Of a stretch of 64,000 nucleotides of DNA, positions 10,008 to 21,153 are shown in pieces. A program made the position numbers and the translations under genes. The DNA is taken from assembly GCA_963817465.1 (NCBI GenBank), contig CAWFOP010000003.1, positions 176,372-240,371 of the forward strand, read 5' to 3'. Each line of letters begins with the position of its first letter. The stretch's first letter is position 1. Under the pieces are notes generated by a model, which made no database searches, was not told the DNA's origin, and worked only from the letters and a program-made list of their open reading frames with translations. Origin of the DNA: CAMPKL01 sp963817465. Its GTDB lineage: Bacteria > Acidobacteriota > Terriglobia > Bryobacterales > UBA6623.

Positions 10008-13000
10008 ATGCGGCGACATTTGCTATTGCTTGGTTTGATCGCCTGCTGCGTCGGCGACGAACCTGCCGAGGCTCAAACCTTCGGCGAGATCGCCGGCTTC
10101 GTGCGCGACGCCTCGGGCGCCGTCATCGCGGGCGCTCGCATCTCCGCCGTTCAAGAGTCGACCAGCCGCTCGCGCTCCGTATTGACCAACGACGTCGGCG
10201 GCTATGTCGTGCCCTTGCTGCCGCCCGGCCGCTACCGCGTCTCCGCCGCGATGCAGGGCTTCCAGTCGCAATCCGTCTCCGGCCTCGAGGTGGTCGTCGA
10301 CGATCGCGCGCGCGCCGACTTCAATCTTGCGCTCGGTTCCGTCGAAGAGGTTGTCGAAGTCGTCGCCGCCGCGCCGCTCATGCAGCGTGACAACGCCGCC
10401 GTCGCGACCGTGATCGACCAGAAGCGCCTCCGCGACTTCCCTCTCAACGGTCGCAATTACCTTTCGCTGTTGGCGCTGTCGTCCAACGTCGTCAGCGACG
10501 TCCCGCAAGGCGGCGCCCGCGAGAGTCGCCTGGGCGGCGAACGCGCCGCGATTCGCCGCCGCGATCGCCGGTCAGCGGCAAGAGTTCAATCGCTTTACCC
10601 TCGACGGCGTCGAGAACACGGACCTCAACTTCAACTCCTTTCTCGTGCGGCCGTCGCTCGACGCGCTGCGCGAGGTGAAGGTCGTCTCCGGCGTCTACTC
10701 CGCCCAGTACGGCCGCACCGCGTCGCAGGTCATCGTCGGCACCAAGTCTGGAACGAACCAGGTGCACGGAACGCTGTTCGAGTTTCACCGCAACGAAAAC
10801 CTCGACGCCAAGCAATGGCGCGCCGAAGCAGACAACCTTCCCTTCGTCCGCAACCAATTCGGCTTCACTTTCGGCGCTCCTCTGATCAAGGACCGCCTCT
10901 TCTCGTTCAGCAATATCGAGTGGCTGCGCGACCGCACGACCGATCAATGGCAAGCCAACGTCCCCACCGACGCCATGCGCTCCGGCGAGTTCGGCGGCCA
11001 GCCAAGAGCGGTCTACGATCCGCTCTCGCGCATATTCGAAGGCCCCTCGGGCGACGAAGTCGCCGTCGCCGCCGACCCCTTCGCCAATCAAACCGTGCCC
11101 GCCGCGCGGCGCCATCCGGCGGCGCTCGCCCTGCTGGAGTTCTATCCCGCGCCGACCCGCACGGGCGACGACACCTTCGACAACTATCGCCGCAACGTCT
11201 CCTCCGCCGTCGACACCGCGCAGTACATGCAGCGCATCGACTACCAAGAGAGCGACGGCTCGAGTTGGTTCGGGCGCTTCAGCCGCGGCAATGAGCGCTT
11301 GGCCGATCCCAGCGGGCCCTTCCCGTTTCAGACGAGCCGCACCGAAACACGCGCAACTCAGTGGACGGCTTCCAACACGCGCACCATCACGCCCACGGCG
11401 TTAAACGAGTTTCGGGTCGCCTACAACCGCTTTGACAACGACAAGGTCGGCCACTTCGCCTACAACCGCGACGTCATCTCCGAGCTCGGCATCGTCGGCC
11501 TCCGCGCGCCCGAACCCGTCCGCGTGGGGCGCGCCGCAAGTCTCTTTGAACGACGGGCTGGGCGGCTTCGGCGAATCGACCGACGGCCCCTGGGTCAATC
11601 GCAACCGCATGCTGCAAGCGCTCAACAACGCCTCCATCGTCGCGGGCGCGCACTCGCTCAAGCTCGGCGGCGAATTTCGACGCGACCATTTCAACCACTT
11701 GGGCGCTCAAATCGCCCGCGGCGCGTTCCAATTCGACGGCGGCGCCACCGCCGACCCCGCCGCCCGTGGGCGAACCGGCTACTCCTTCGCCGACTTCCTG
11801 CTCGGGGCCGTCTCCCGCGCCGACCGCGTGCTCGGTTTCGCCGACGCCCGCCTGCGCGCCTCCTCCTGGGCCTTCTACCTGCAAGACACTTGGCGCGTTT
11901 CGCGCCGCCTCACGCTCGACCTCGGCCTGCGCTACGAATACACGCCGCCGTTCCACGACGCCCGCCGCGGCATCGTCAACGCGCAGCTCTTCGACATGGG
12001 CGTCGGCCCCAGCGGCCTCGACCCCGCCACCCGCTCGCCCATCCTCACGCGCCCCGGCGACGGCGATTTCTACGAGGGCCTCGACTTCCGCTACAACGAC
12101 GCCATCGCCGTGCAAACCGGCGACGGCTTCATGGGACGCCGCCTGGTCGACAACGACCGCAACGACTTCGCGCCCCGCCTCGGCGTCGCCTTCAGCCCCT
12201 CCGATCGCTGGACCCTGCGCACCGGCCTGGGCGCCTACTACTCGCAAGACATCGGCAACGCTCGCTTCGACATGGCCCGCAACCTCGCCGGCCGCAGCTC
12301 CCACAGCGCCGACCAGGAGCGCCCCGACTCCGACCTCGCCGACCCCTGGGCCTTCGAGCGCCAAAACTATTCCTGCTCCGGCTGGGACGGCGTCTGCATC
12401 GGGCCCCCCTTCGCCCTCGCTAATATCTACAACCGCCGCACGCCCTACGTCTGGCAATGGATGTTCGACGTCCAGCGCCGCCTCACCGACTCCCTCATGA
12501 TCGAGGCCGGCTACCGCGGCGCCGCCGGGCACAAGCTCGAGCGTCTGCGCTCGTTCAACCAAGCCGTCGACCGCATCGGCCCCGGCGACCGCAGCTCGCT
12601 ACTCTCACGCCGCCCTTGGCCCGAATACGGCACGGTCCAGGAAGTCGACGGCGTGGTCAACTCCAACTACCACGCGTTCGACATCAAGGCCGAGAGCCGC
12701 TTCTCGCGCGGCGCGACCTTCTTGGTCAACTACACCTGGTCCAAAGCCATCGACAGCGGCAGCGCCATTCGAACCGGCGGCACCGACCGCCTGATGCCGA
12801 TCGACAACTACAACCTTCGCCTCGAACGCGGCCTCTCGCCCTTCCACGTCGGCCGGCGCTTCGTCGCGTCGTTCCTCTATGAAATTCCGCTCGGCCCCGG
12901 CCATGCCGCATTCGGCGGCGGCCTCGCTTCCAAACTCCTCGGCGGCTGGCAAATCGGCGGCATCGTCACCCTTTCCGACGGCACGCCCAACGTCGTCAAC

Positions 13001-13387
13001 CAAATCGGCGATACCAATAGCAACGGCGTCGTCAACTACCCCGACGCCACAGGCGTGAGCCCGGTCGTCGCCCATCCCACGACCGCGCAATTTTGGAACA
13101 TCGACGCCTTCGACACGACCAACCCCGAGTTGCAATACCGCGCAGGCAACGCCGGCCGCTCCGTGCTCATCAATCCCGGCCTCGCCAATTGGGACTTCTC
13201 GCTGCTCAAGGACATTCCGGTCACCGAGTCCCAGCGCCTCGAGTTCCGCTTCGAAGGCTTCAACTTCGCCAACCATCCCAACTGGCAGCCCCCGGGCCGC
13301 AACGCCCGCAGCGCGCAAAACTTCGGCCGCATCTTCGGCGCCAAGCAAATGCGCCAGCTCCAATTCGGCCTCAAATACATCTTCTGA
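10008..13387 (+). CDS. TonB-dependent receptor, Oar-like, two frame breaks
   Basis: The product of about 1125 residues has a signal peptide, a carboxypeptidase regulatory-like domain (about 25-110, GEIAGFVRDASGAVIAGARI), a plug region (LRDFPLNGRNYLSLLALS, then QRQEFNRFTLDGVENTD) and a long outer-membrane barrel ending LQFGLKYIF with a terminal aromatic residue. Such Oar-type proteins import large or complex substrates, often glycans or peptides, but the ligand here is unknown. One extra T near 10552 (GCGATTCGCC) and one extra base near 11517 (GAACCCGTCCGCG) break the frame; both repair cleanly. It follows the winged-helix/TolB regulator by 25 bases with a purine-rich ribosome site. Confidence 0.85.
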
Positions 13388-13461
13388 GAAACCGTCCTCG
13401 CAGTCACGCACCGCAAACGACCGCCGCGCAGCCTGAGATGTGATGAGGAGGCGCGTTCCCG

Positions 13462-13485
13462 GGCGTAGCGCCGCGCCGCCGGTCG

Positions 13486-13492
<7 letters not shown>
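13462..13492. terminator. Bidirectional terminator-like hairpin between convergent genes
   Basis: GGCGTAGCG at 13462-13470 is perfectly complementary to CGCTACGCC at 13484-13492. It lies between the end of the TonB receptor gene and the end of the glucosidase-like gene and overlaps the latter's stop codon. No U-run follows, so it may be a weak or Rho-assisted terminator. Confidence 0.35.
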
Positions 13493-16143
<2,651 letters not shown>

Positions 16144-16153
16144 TCTTACGATC

Positions 16154-16708
16154 CTAGCGAAGGTCGGATGCCGCCTTACTGCGCATCTTCTCGTTGAACT
16201 CTTCGGACTTGCCGCGCGGGATCGAGAGCGTTTTCCAGTCGGCGCCGCCAAAGTGCTTGGCGAGATACGTAATCTGGCCGATGTGAAAGGACTGGTGCGC
16301 GAGCTGGCGGCTGAGCGCGCCGACGATGGTGTGCGGCTCGCCCCGGATGACGACGGTGCGGTCGAGATCGGCGGGCGCGAGGGCGCCGAGCGTATCGAAC
16401 AATAGGCTCCAGCCGCGTTCCCAGCGCTCGAGGAGGGCCGCGCGCATGTCGGCTTCGCCGATGACGAACTCGTTGTCGCGCAGACGGTCGGCCTTTTCGC
16501 CGTCCGCGGTCAGAAAGTCGGTCCAACGCGAACGCAGGTTGCCGGCGATGTGCTTGACGATCTGCGCCGCGCTGTTCGACTCGGCGTCAATTTGGCGGAA
16601 GAAGTCGTCGTCGGAAAGCTGCCCGAGGGCGCTGTCCGCCTGCTTCTTCACCGAGCGAAAGCGGTCGAGAGTGTCGTCGAGGTACTGTTGCCGGAATGCG
16701 TCGTCCAT
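16154..16708 (-). CDS. DUF1572/DinB-superfamily protein
   Basis: The ATG at 16708 gives a 184-residue protein beginning MDDAFRQQYLDDTLDRFRSV. It is a four-helix-bundle DinB-type protein: SAAQIVKHIAGNLRSRWTDF near residue 47 supplies one metal-binding His, and LAHQSFHIGQITYLAKH near residue 140 supplies the others. Members are putative metal-dependent enzymes or thiol transferases; the substrate is unknown. A longer reading upstream is probably spurious because it runs antisense through the DUF1080 gene. It diverges from the DUF1080 gene with only 36 bases between the starts. Confidence 0.8.
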   Translation of the reverse strand: MDDAFRQQYLDDTLDRFRSVKKQADSALGQLSDDDFFRQIDAESNSAAQIVKHIAGNLRSRWTDFLTADGEKADRLRDNEFVIGEADMRAALLERWERGWSLLFDTLGALAPADLDRTVVIRGEPHTIVGALSRQLAHQSFHIGQITYLAKHFGGADWKTLSIPRGKSEEFNEKMRSKAASDLR

Positions 16709-16744
16709 ATTGACAGGATAGATCCGTGCTAGGCTGCTGCTGCT

Positions 16745-17512
16745 ATGCGACGACGAGCATTCCTTTCTTCGCTGTCCGCGGGCTTGGCCGCCCTCTCCGC
16801 TCTGCCGGCCCAGCAGTCCGGAGAGGCCTACAAGCCCAAGCAGAGCGACCGGCCGTCTCCGATCGAGGGCGACGAGGCCGGCTTCAAGCCGATCTTCGAC
16901 GGCAAAACCCTCGAAGGCTGGGAAGGCGACCCGACCTACTGGCGCGCGGAAGGCGGTTCGCTGGTCGGCGAAATCACGCCCGCGACCGTGATCAAGAGCA
17001 ACACGTTCATCTTTTGGCGCGGCGGGCGGCCGAAGGATTTCGAGCTCAAGCTCGACTACCGCATCTCGCCCGACGGCAACAGCGGCGTCAACTACCGCAG
17101 CGAGCTGATTCCCGACCCCGTCACGCCGTCGAACAAGTACGCCATGCGCGGCTACCAGTGCGACTTGGACGGCAAGAAGCGTTACCCGGGCAACAACTAC
17201 GAGGAGAAGGGACGCCTCTTCCTCGCCGTTCGCGGGCAGGTGACGCATGTGGTGGGCGGCCGTCCGCCGATCGTGCTGTCGACGTTCGGCGACCCGGACG
17301 AGTTGGCGCAATTCGTCAACGACGACTGGAACGCGATCCACCTGATCGTGCGCGGCAACACACTCGTTCACATCATCAACGGCCGGCTGATGAGCATGGT
17401 GATCGACGACGACGCGGCGAACAGGCCCGCGGACGGCCTGCTGGGCGTGCAAGTGCATGTCGGCGGGCCGATGAAGGTCGAGTACCGCGACATCCGTCTG
17501 AAGAGCTGGTAA
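16745..17512 (+). CDS. Secreted DUF1080 (3-keto-disaccharide hydrolase-type) protein
   Basis: The 255-residue product starts with a signal sequence (MRRRAFLSSLSAGLAALSAL) and contains one DUF1080 jelly-roll domain: PIFDGKTLEGWEGDPTYWRA near residue 52, DFELKLDYRISPDGNSGVNY near residue 98 and DWNAIHLIVRGNTLVHIING near residue 197. Characterised relatives hydrolyse 3-keto-glycosides or bind glycans, so an extracytoplasmic carbohydrate role is likely. It starts close to and divergent from the DinB-like gene. A second DUF1080 domain occurs in the PQQ fusion at 21154-23994. Confidence 0.85.
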   Translation: MRRRAFLSSLSAGLAALSALPAQQSGEAYKPKQSDRPSPIEGDEAGFKPIFDGKTLEGWEGDPTYWRAEGGSLVGEITPATVIKSNTFIFWRGGRPKDFELKLDYRISPDGNSGVNYRSELIPDPVTPSNKYAMRGYQCDLDGKKRYPGNNYEEKGRLFLAVRGQVTHVVGGRPPIVLSTFGDPDELAQFVNDDWNAIHLIVRGNTLVHIINGRLMSMVIDDDAANRPADGLLGVQVHVGGPMKVEYRDIRLKSW

Positions 17513-17528
17513 GAGCCGTCGTCCCGAC

Positions 17529-17906
17529 TCAGCTCGATCCAGCGGCCTTTTTGCGCGGCTCGATTTGGTAGAGGTGATCGGGACTCCACAGCTCGGGGCG
17601 CCAGCGGAAGTCGGCGTCAAAGGCGCAGGTGAGCACGTAGCCGCCTTCGCGCTGTTCGCAGTCGTCCACCGTCACCCAGACGGAAAACCCCTCGGTCTCG
17701 ACCGCGATGCGCTCGCCGGGCGGGATGGCGTCTTCGGCTGACAGCAAGGCTTGGGATTCGCTGATCTCTTCAAGTAGAGCGGGGCAGTCGTCGGCGGAGC
17801 CTCCGGGACGGATCAAGAGGACCAAATGGGAGCAGAGATAGCGCACCGGGACAACGACCCGAACATCAGCATACTTCGGCGGGGGGAATCCGTGCGGCAA
17901 GATCAT
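17529..17906 (-). CDS. Small PilZ-like protein, tentative
   Basis: This 125-residue soluble protein has an all-beta look with segments such as GERIAVETEGFSVWVTVDDCE and YVLTCAFDADFRW. These resemble small acidobacterial PilZ-like proteins, but the canonical RxxxR and D/NxSxxG motifs needed for cyclic di-GMP binding are not obvious. Function is therefore open. It converges with the DUF1080 gene (16 bases between stops) and lies just before the tRNA-Ser gene on the other strand. Confidence 0.5.
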   Translation of the reverse strand: MILPHGFPPPKYADVRVVVPVRYLCSHLVLLIRPGGSADDCPALLEEISESQALLSAEDAIPPGERIAVETEGFSVWVTVDDCEQREGGYVLTCAFDADFRWRPELWSPDHLYQIEPRKKAAGSS

Positions 17907-17924
17907 CCGCCGCCCGGTCCCTGG

Positions 17925-17930
17925 TAAACT
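17925..17930 (+). promoter_or_regulatory. Possible -10 box of tRNA-Ser
   Basis: TAAACT, preceded by TGG in an extended -10 style, lies 20 bases before the tRNA gene. No clear -35 is visible. Confidence 0.25.
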
Positions 17931-17950
17931 AGCCAGACAGCCTGCAAACA

Positions 17951-18040
17951 GGAGAGGTGGCCGAGTGGCTGAAGGCGCACGCTTGGAAAGCGTGTATAGG
18001 GGTAACTCTATCGAGGGTTCGAATCCCTCCCTCTCCGCCA
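17951..18040 (+). tRNA. tRNA-Ser (anticodon GGA)
   Basis: The 90-base gene folds as a class II tRNA. The acceptor stem GGAGAGG pairs with CCTCTCC, the anticodon stem CACGC/GCGTG encloses loop TTGGAAA with anticodon GGA, a long variable arm follows (TATAGGGGTAACTCTATC), then the T-arm with GGTTCGAATCC. The terminal CCA is encoded. It reads UCC and UCU serine codons. Confidence 0.97.
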
Positions 18041-18175
18041 GTTTCCTCTAACTTGTTCTGATTACGGCGAAGGCGGCGCGTTCACTCGAATCCGTTCGCG
18101 CAGGCGGCGATTTTCCATTCCTAAAAGACGGGACGCTCATCCCAAGCGCCCCGGCGGAGGTAAACTGGCGTCGTC

Positions 18176-19141
18176 GTGAACAGACGCGGATTCTTCCAGC
18201 GCGGAGCCGCCGGGATGATTGCCTTTGGCGCGGTCGGCTCGAGCCAAGCCGTCGAGACCGAATCCCGCACCTACGTCTACAAGAAGGTCGGCGATCTGGA
18301 GATCCGCGCTGACATCCACAGGCCGGCGGGAGACGCGGTCCGTCCCGTCGCCGTCTGGATTCACGGAGGAGCGCTGATCAACGGCGGCCGAGAGGCTGTT
18401 CCCGCAAGGCTAAAGGAGCTGCTCATCGGGGCAGGCTTTGCGGTCGTCTCGATCGACTATCGACTCGCTCCGGAAACCCGGCTTCCGGAGATTATCGAGG
18501 ATGTCGAGGATGCTTTCCGCTGGATCCGTTGCGATGGCCCTGATCTGTTCGCAGTCGATCCGAATCGTCTGGCGGTGTTGGGCGGCTCGGCGGGCGGCTA
18601 CCTGACTCTCACGTCCGGATACCGCGTGCGGCCTCGACCGAGCGCGCTGGTTTCGTTTTGGGGCTACGGCGACCTGATCGGCGAGTGGTACAGCTCGCCG
18701 AGCCCGCATGAGCGTCATCGCCGGGTCGTGATGACGGAGGAAGAAGCGTTGGCGCAGGTCAGCGGACCGCCGATTGCAAACGCCGCGGATCGCGAAGGCG
18801 ACGGGGGAGCGTTCTATCAGTACTGCCGCCAGCACGGGATTTGGCCGCAGCAGGTATCAGGATGGGATCCCGGGAAGGAGGCCGAAAAGTTCTTCCCGTA
18901 CATGCCGCTCAAGAACGTGACGGCCGACTATCCGCCGACGCTGCTTGTCCACGGGACGGCTGACACGGATGTTCCCTACGAGCAGTCGCAGATGATGGCG
19001 GCCGAGCTTGACAGGCGCGGCATCGAGCATCGGCTGCTGACGGTCGAAGGAGCGGAACATGGCCTAGCAGGGGCGGCGGAATCCATGCGGGACCGCGCCT
19101 ACGAGTCGGCGGTACGGTTTGTGGAGCGACACACGGCGTAA
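18176..19141 (+). CDS. Secreted alpha/beta hydrolase
   Basis: The gene starts with GTG at 18176, with GGAGG about 15 bases upstream. The 321-residue protein has a Tat-like leader (NRRGFFQRGAAG) and an esterase/lipase fold of the hormone-sensitive-lipase or carboxylesterase type. Visible are the oxyanion motif WIHGGALING near residue 61, the nucleophile GGSAGGY near residue 140, a likely catalytic Asp in GTADTDVPY and the His in EGAEHGL. The substrate is probably a small ester. It stands alone between tRNA-Ser and a convergent hydrolase gene of the same superfamily. Confidence 0.85.
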   Translation: MNRRGFFQRGAAGMIAFGAVGSSQAVETESRTYVYKKVGDLEIRADIHRPAGDAVRPVAVWIHGGALINGGREAVPARLKELLIGAGFAVVSIDYRLAPETRLPEIIEDVEDAFRWIRCDGPDLFAVDPNRLAVLGGSAGGYLTLTSGYRVRPRPSALVSFWGYGDLIGEWYSSPSPHERHRRVVMTEEEALAQVSGPPIANAADREGDGGAFYQYCRQHGIWPQQVSGWDPGKEAEKFFPYMPLKNVTADYPPTLLVHGTADTDVPYEQSQMMAAELDRRGIEHRLLTVEGAEHGLAGAAESMRDRAYESAVRFVERHTA

Positions 19142-19195
19142 GTCGATCGCACGTGCCTACGATTAACCTAAACGTGCCACGCTCGCCGTCAGCGC

Positions 19196-20074
19196 TCACC
19201 GCCCGACCAGCGCACCCAGAAACCTGAAGAGTTCCTGCGTCGCCGGGTCGTCAGGCTTGCCCAGGTCGTCGTTCAAGCGGTTGTGGTTAGTGTCCGCTTT
19301 GCCGTACGACTTAGCTTGGATTTTCGCAGCCTGCAGCACGCTCTCCAGACGCTCAGCCTGGGCTCGCGTGTCCGGATTGCCGGAGAAATAGAGCAGAAGG
19401 AACGGCGGTATTCCCTTGCCCTTGGCCACGTGCGTTACAGCTGAAAGATCGACGTGCTTCTCGGGGTCGTTGCCGAATTTTTGACGATGGCCGAAGGTCG
19501 GCATCTTCTCGCCGTAGAGCGCTTGTCGCAGCTCGGTGGTCATGATGATCTTGGGAATGTCATAGGTGTCGCCGTCCACCGGGACGCAGCCCTTGAGGAC
19601 GTCGAACGGCACGCCTTCTTTTCGCAAGTAGCGATCATCGGTCGCGAGCAGCGCCGCCAACTGAGCTCCGGCGGAATGTCCGCCGATGAAGATTCTTGTG
19701 GGATCGCCGCCGTACTTCGCGATGTTCTTGTGCACCCAGCCGAGAGATCGGGCGACGTCGGCGATCAGCTCGTCCATTTCGACGTCAGGCAGCAGTCGAT
19801 ACCGCGTCGAGACGAAGACGAATCCCCGCTCGGTCAGAACCTTGGGCTTTAGCGCGACATCGTTCTTATCCCCCGCCTGCCAGCCGCCGCCGTGGATCCA
19901 AAACATGACCGGCAAGCTCTCTTGAGCCGGTTTATCCGGCGTGTAGATATCGAGGACATGGCGTTCATGACCGTCGTCGGCGTAGGGAATGTCGGGCGTC
20001 AGCCTCTGGGCCGCGGCGTGGCTGCTCAGGAGGAGAAGCGCCAGAATTGAAGCAGAACCGAGCTTCCAATGCAT
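19196..20074 (-). CDS. Secreted alpha/beta hydrolase, BD-FAE-like
   Basis: The ATG at 20074 begins a signal peptide (HWKLGSASILALLLLSSHAAAQ), giving 292 residues. The domain resembles the bacterial feruloyl/acetyl esterase-like (BD-FAE) family: oxyanion HGGGWQAGDKN near residue 63, nucleophile GGHSAGAQ near residue 133, and a candidate Asp/His pair in SGNPDTRAQ and TNHNRLND near the C-terminus. It is likely to act on plant-derived or other carbohydrate esters outside the cytoplasm. It converges with the other hydrolase gene. Upstream lies only degenerate DNA. Confidence 0.85.
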   Translation of the reverse strand: MHWKLGSASILALLLLSSHAAAQRLTPDIPYADDGHERHVLDIYTPDKPAQESLPVMFWIHGGGWQAGDKNDVALKPKVLTERGFVFVSTRYRLLPDVEMDELIADVARSLGWVHKNIAKYGGDPTRIFIGGHSAGAQLAALLATDDRYLRKEGVPFDVLKGCVPVDGDTYDIPKIIMTTELRQALYGEKMPTFGHRQKFGNDPEKHVDLSAVTHVAKGKGIPPFLLLYFSGNPDTRAQAERLESVLQAAKIQAKSYGKADTNHNRLNDDLGKPDDPATQELFRFLGALVGR

Positions 20075-20258
20075 CACGTTGATCCTTGTCGAACGAATAG
20101 ACACCAGGAGCGAAGTCAACTCCGTCTTGTCCCGGCCTAGTTGTTCCAGAAGCAGTCTTAGAGTCGCTGACGCGTACGGCCAGCAGCGTCGGGCAGGCAG
20201 GACCGAGATCCTGCGTCTCGACACGGCGTTTTGGAGTCACCTTGATCTCTCACACTCC

Positions 20259-20890
20259 CTAGGTTGCGGGCTTAACCAGACGTCTTACCTCGGCCTCCCA
20301 CCCCAAGACGAAGTTTACTTTGTCCGAAGACCGCTCGTCCTGCTGTTGAACGAACAGGAATCGACCGTCCCGCGCCACATCATAGGCCGCACAGAGGCCG
20401 CACAGATTCTGCCTACACCGGGTCCCGCCCGGCACAGTAGTTCAGGCTTCGTGGGGCGAAAATCGGAGCCATCCAAAACCGCTACCGCCATAAGGTCGTC
20501 CCCTTGGCGGTAGTACAATTCCGAGCCGTCTCGCGACCAGACCGGCTCGACTCCGCCGGCGGTTGATACCTATTTTTGAGACTCGGTCTTCGGGAACGCC
20601 CGAACGCACACTTCAAACCGTCCGGAGGCGTCGGACTGATAAGCGATCCAGCGTCCATTCGGCGAAAACGCGCCCATCGCCTCATTGAACGGGCCGTCGA
20701 GGAACGGCGTGGGCTAGCGCTCGCCCTCCGTCGGGAGAACCCAAAGGTCGAGGCCTCTATCCGGATGTTCGTATGTGAAGAGGAGGTATCGACCGTCGGG
20801 TGACCAGGAGTTCGGAACCGAGCCAGTGACCGCGCCGGATCGCTCTGCTGGCGAGGAAGGCCACTTGCTTCCGTTGGTTCGTCAGGCCGG
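20259..20890 (-). pseudogene. Remnant of a WD40/TolB-type propeller (kinase C-terminus)
   Basis: Minus-strand pieces read SWSPDGRYLLFTYEHPDRG, then FSPNGRWIAYQSDASGRFE, then GGVEPVWSRDGSELYYRQGD and finally GRFLFVQQQDERSSDKVNF. These are the propeller blades that follow acidobacterial serine/threonine kinase domains. In-frame stop codons (for example after SQK) and frame changes interrupt it, and the kinase part is gone. Unlike the frame-broken respiratory genes, it carries stops and lacks an N-terminus, so it is a genuine decayed fragment. Bases 20075-20258 and 20891-21153 hold nothing else except the repeat at 20937. Confidence 0.65.
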
Positions 20891-20936
20891 GGCGCCCCGA
20901 GACCCGCTTCCGACCCGAGATCGGGCTCCGGATTCG

Positions 20937-20965
20937 GAGTGCGAAGGCGATTTCTCGCCAGCTAT
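20937..20965. repeat. Short dispersed repeat, copy A
   Basis: GAGTGCGAAGGCGATTT followed by CTCGCCAGCTAT. The first 17 bases are identical to the copy at 26724, and 15 of them recur at 35927. It lies next to the propeller pseudogene. It may be an end of a mobile element. Confidence 0.5.
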
Positions 20966-21153
20966 TGCAGCAAGGGTTGTAACAAGCAGAATCTAAGAAG
21001 GTTCCATCGAATCGCTCTGACCGCAGATTCGACCAAGATCGTTTGGCGGTTTTCGACCCGGGAGCAACCAGACTCTTGGGAGACACTCCGGAAACGCGCA
21101 CCTAGGGCGGTGGAACGTGCTCTTGCCTCCCCAAACGTGCGTTCGTTTGAGGG

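Noticed and set aside
16709..17620. A long minus-strand extension that would make the DinB-like protein 488 residues long.
   Set aside because: The extra part is the antisense of the DUF1080 gene, while the start at 16708 fits the family N-terminus.
18090..18125. GGCGATTTTCCATTCCTAAAA near 18.1 kb resembling sequence after repeat copy B.
   Set aside because: The match is short and gapped and lacks the GTGCGAAGGCGATTT core.
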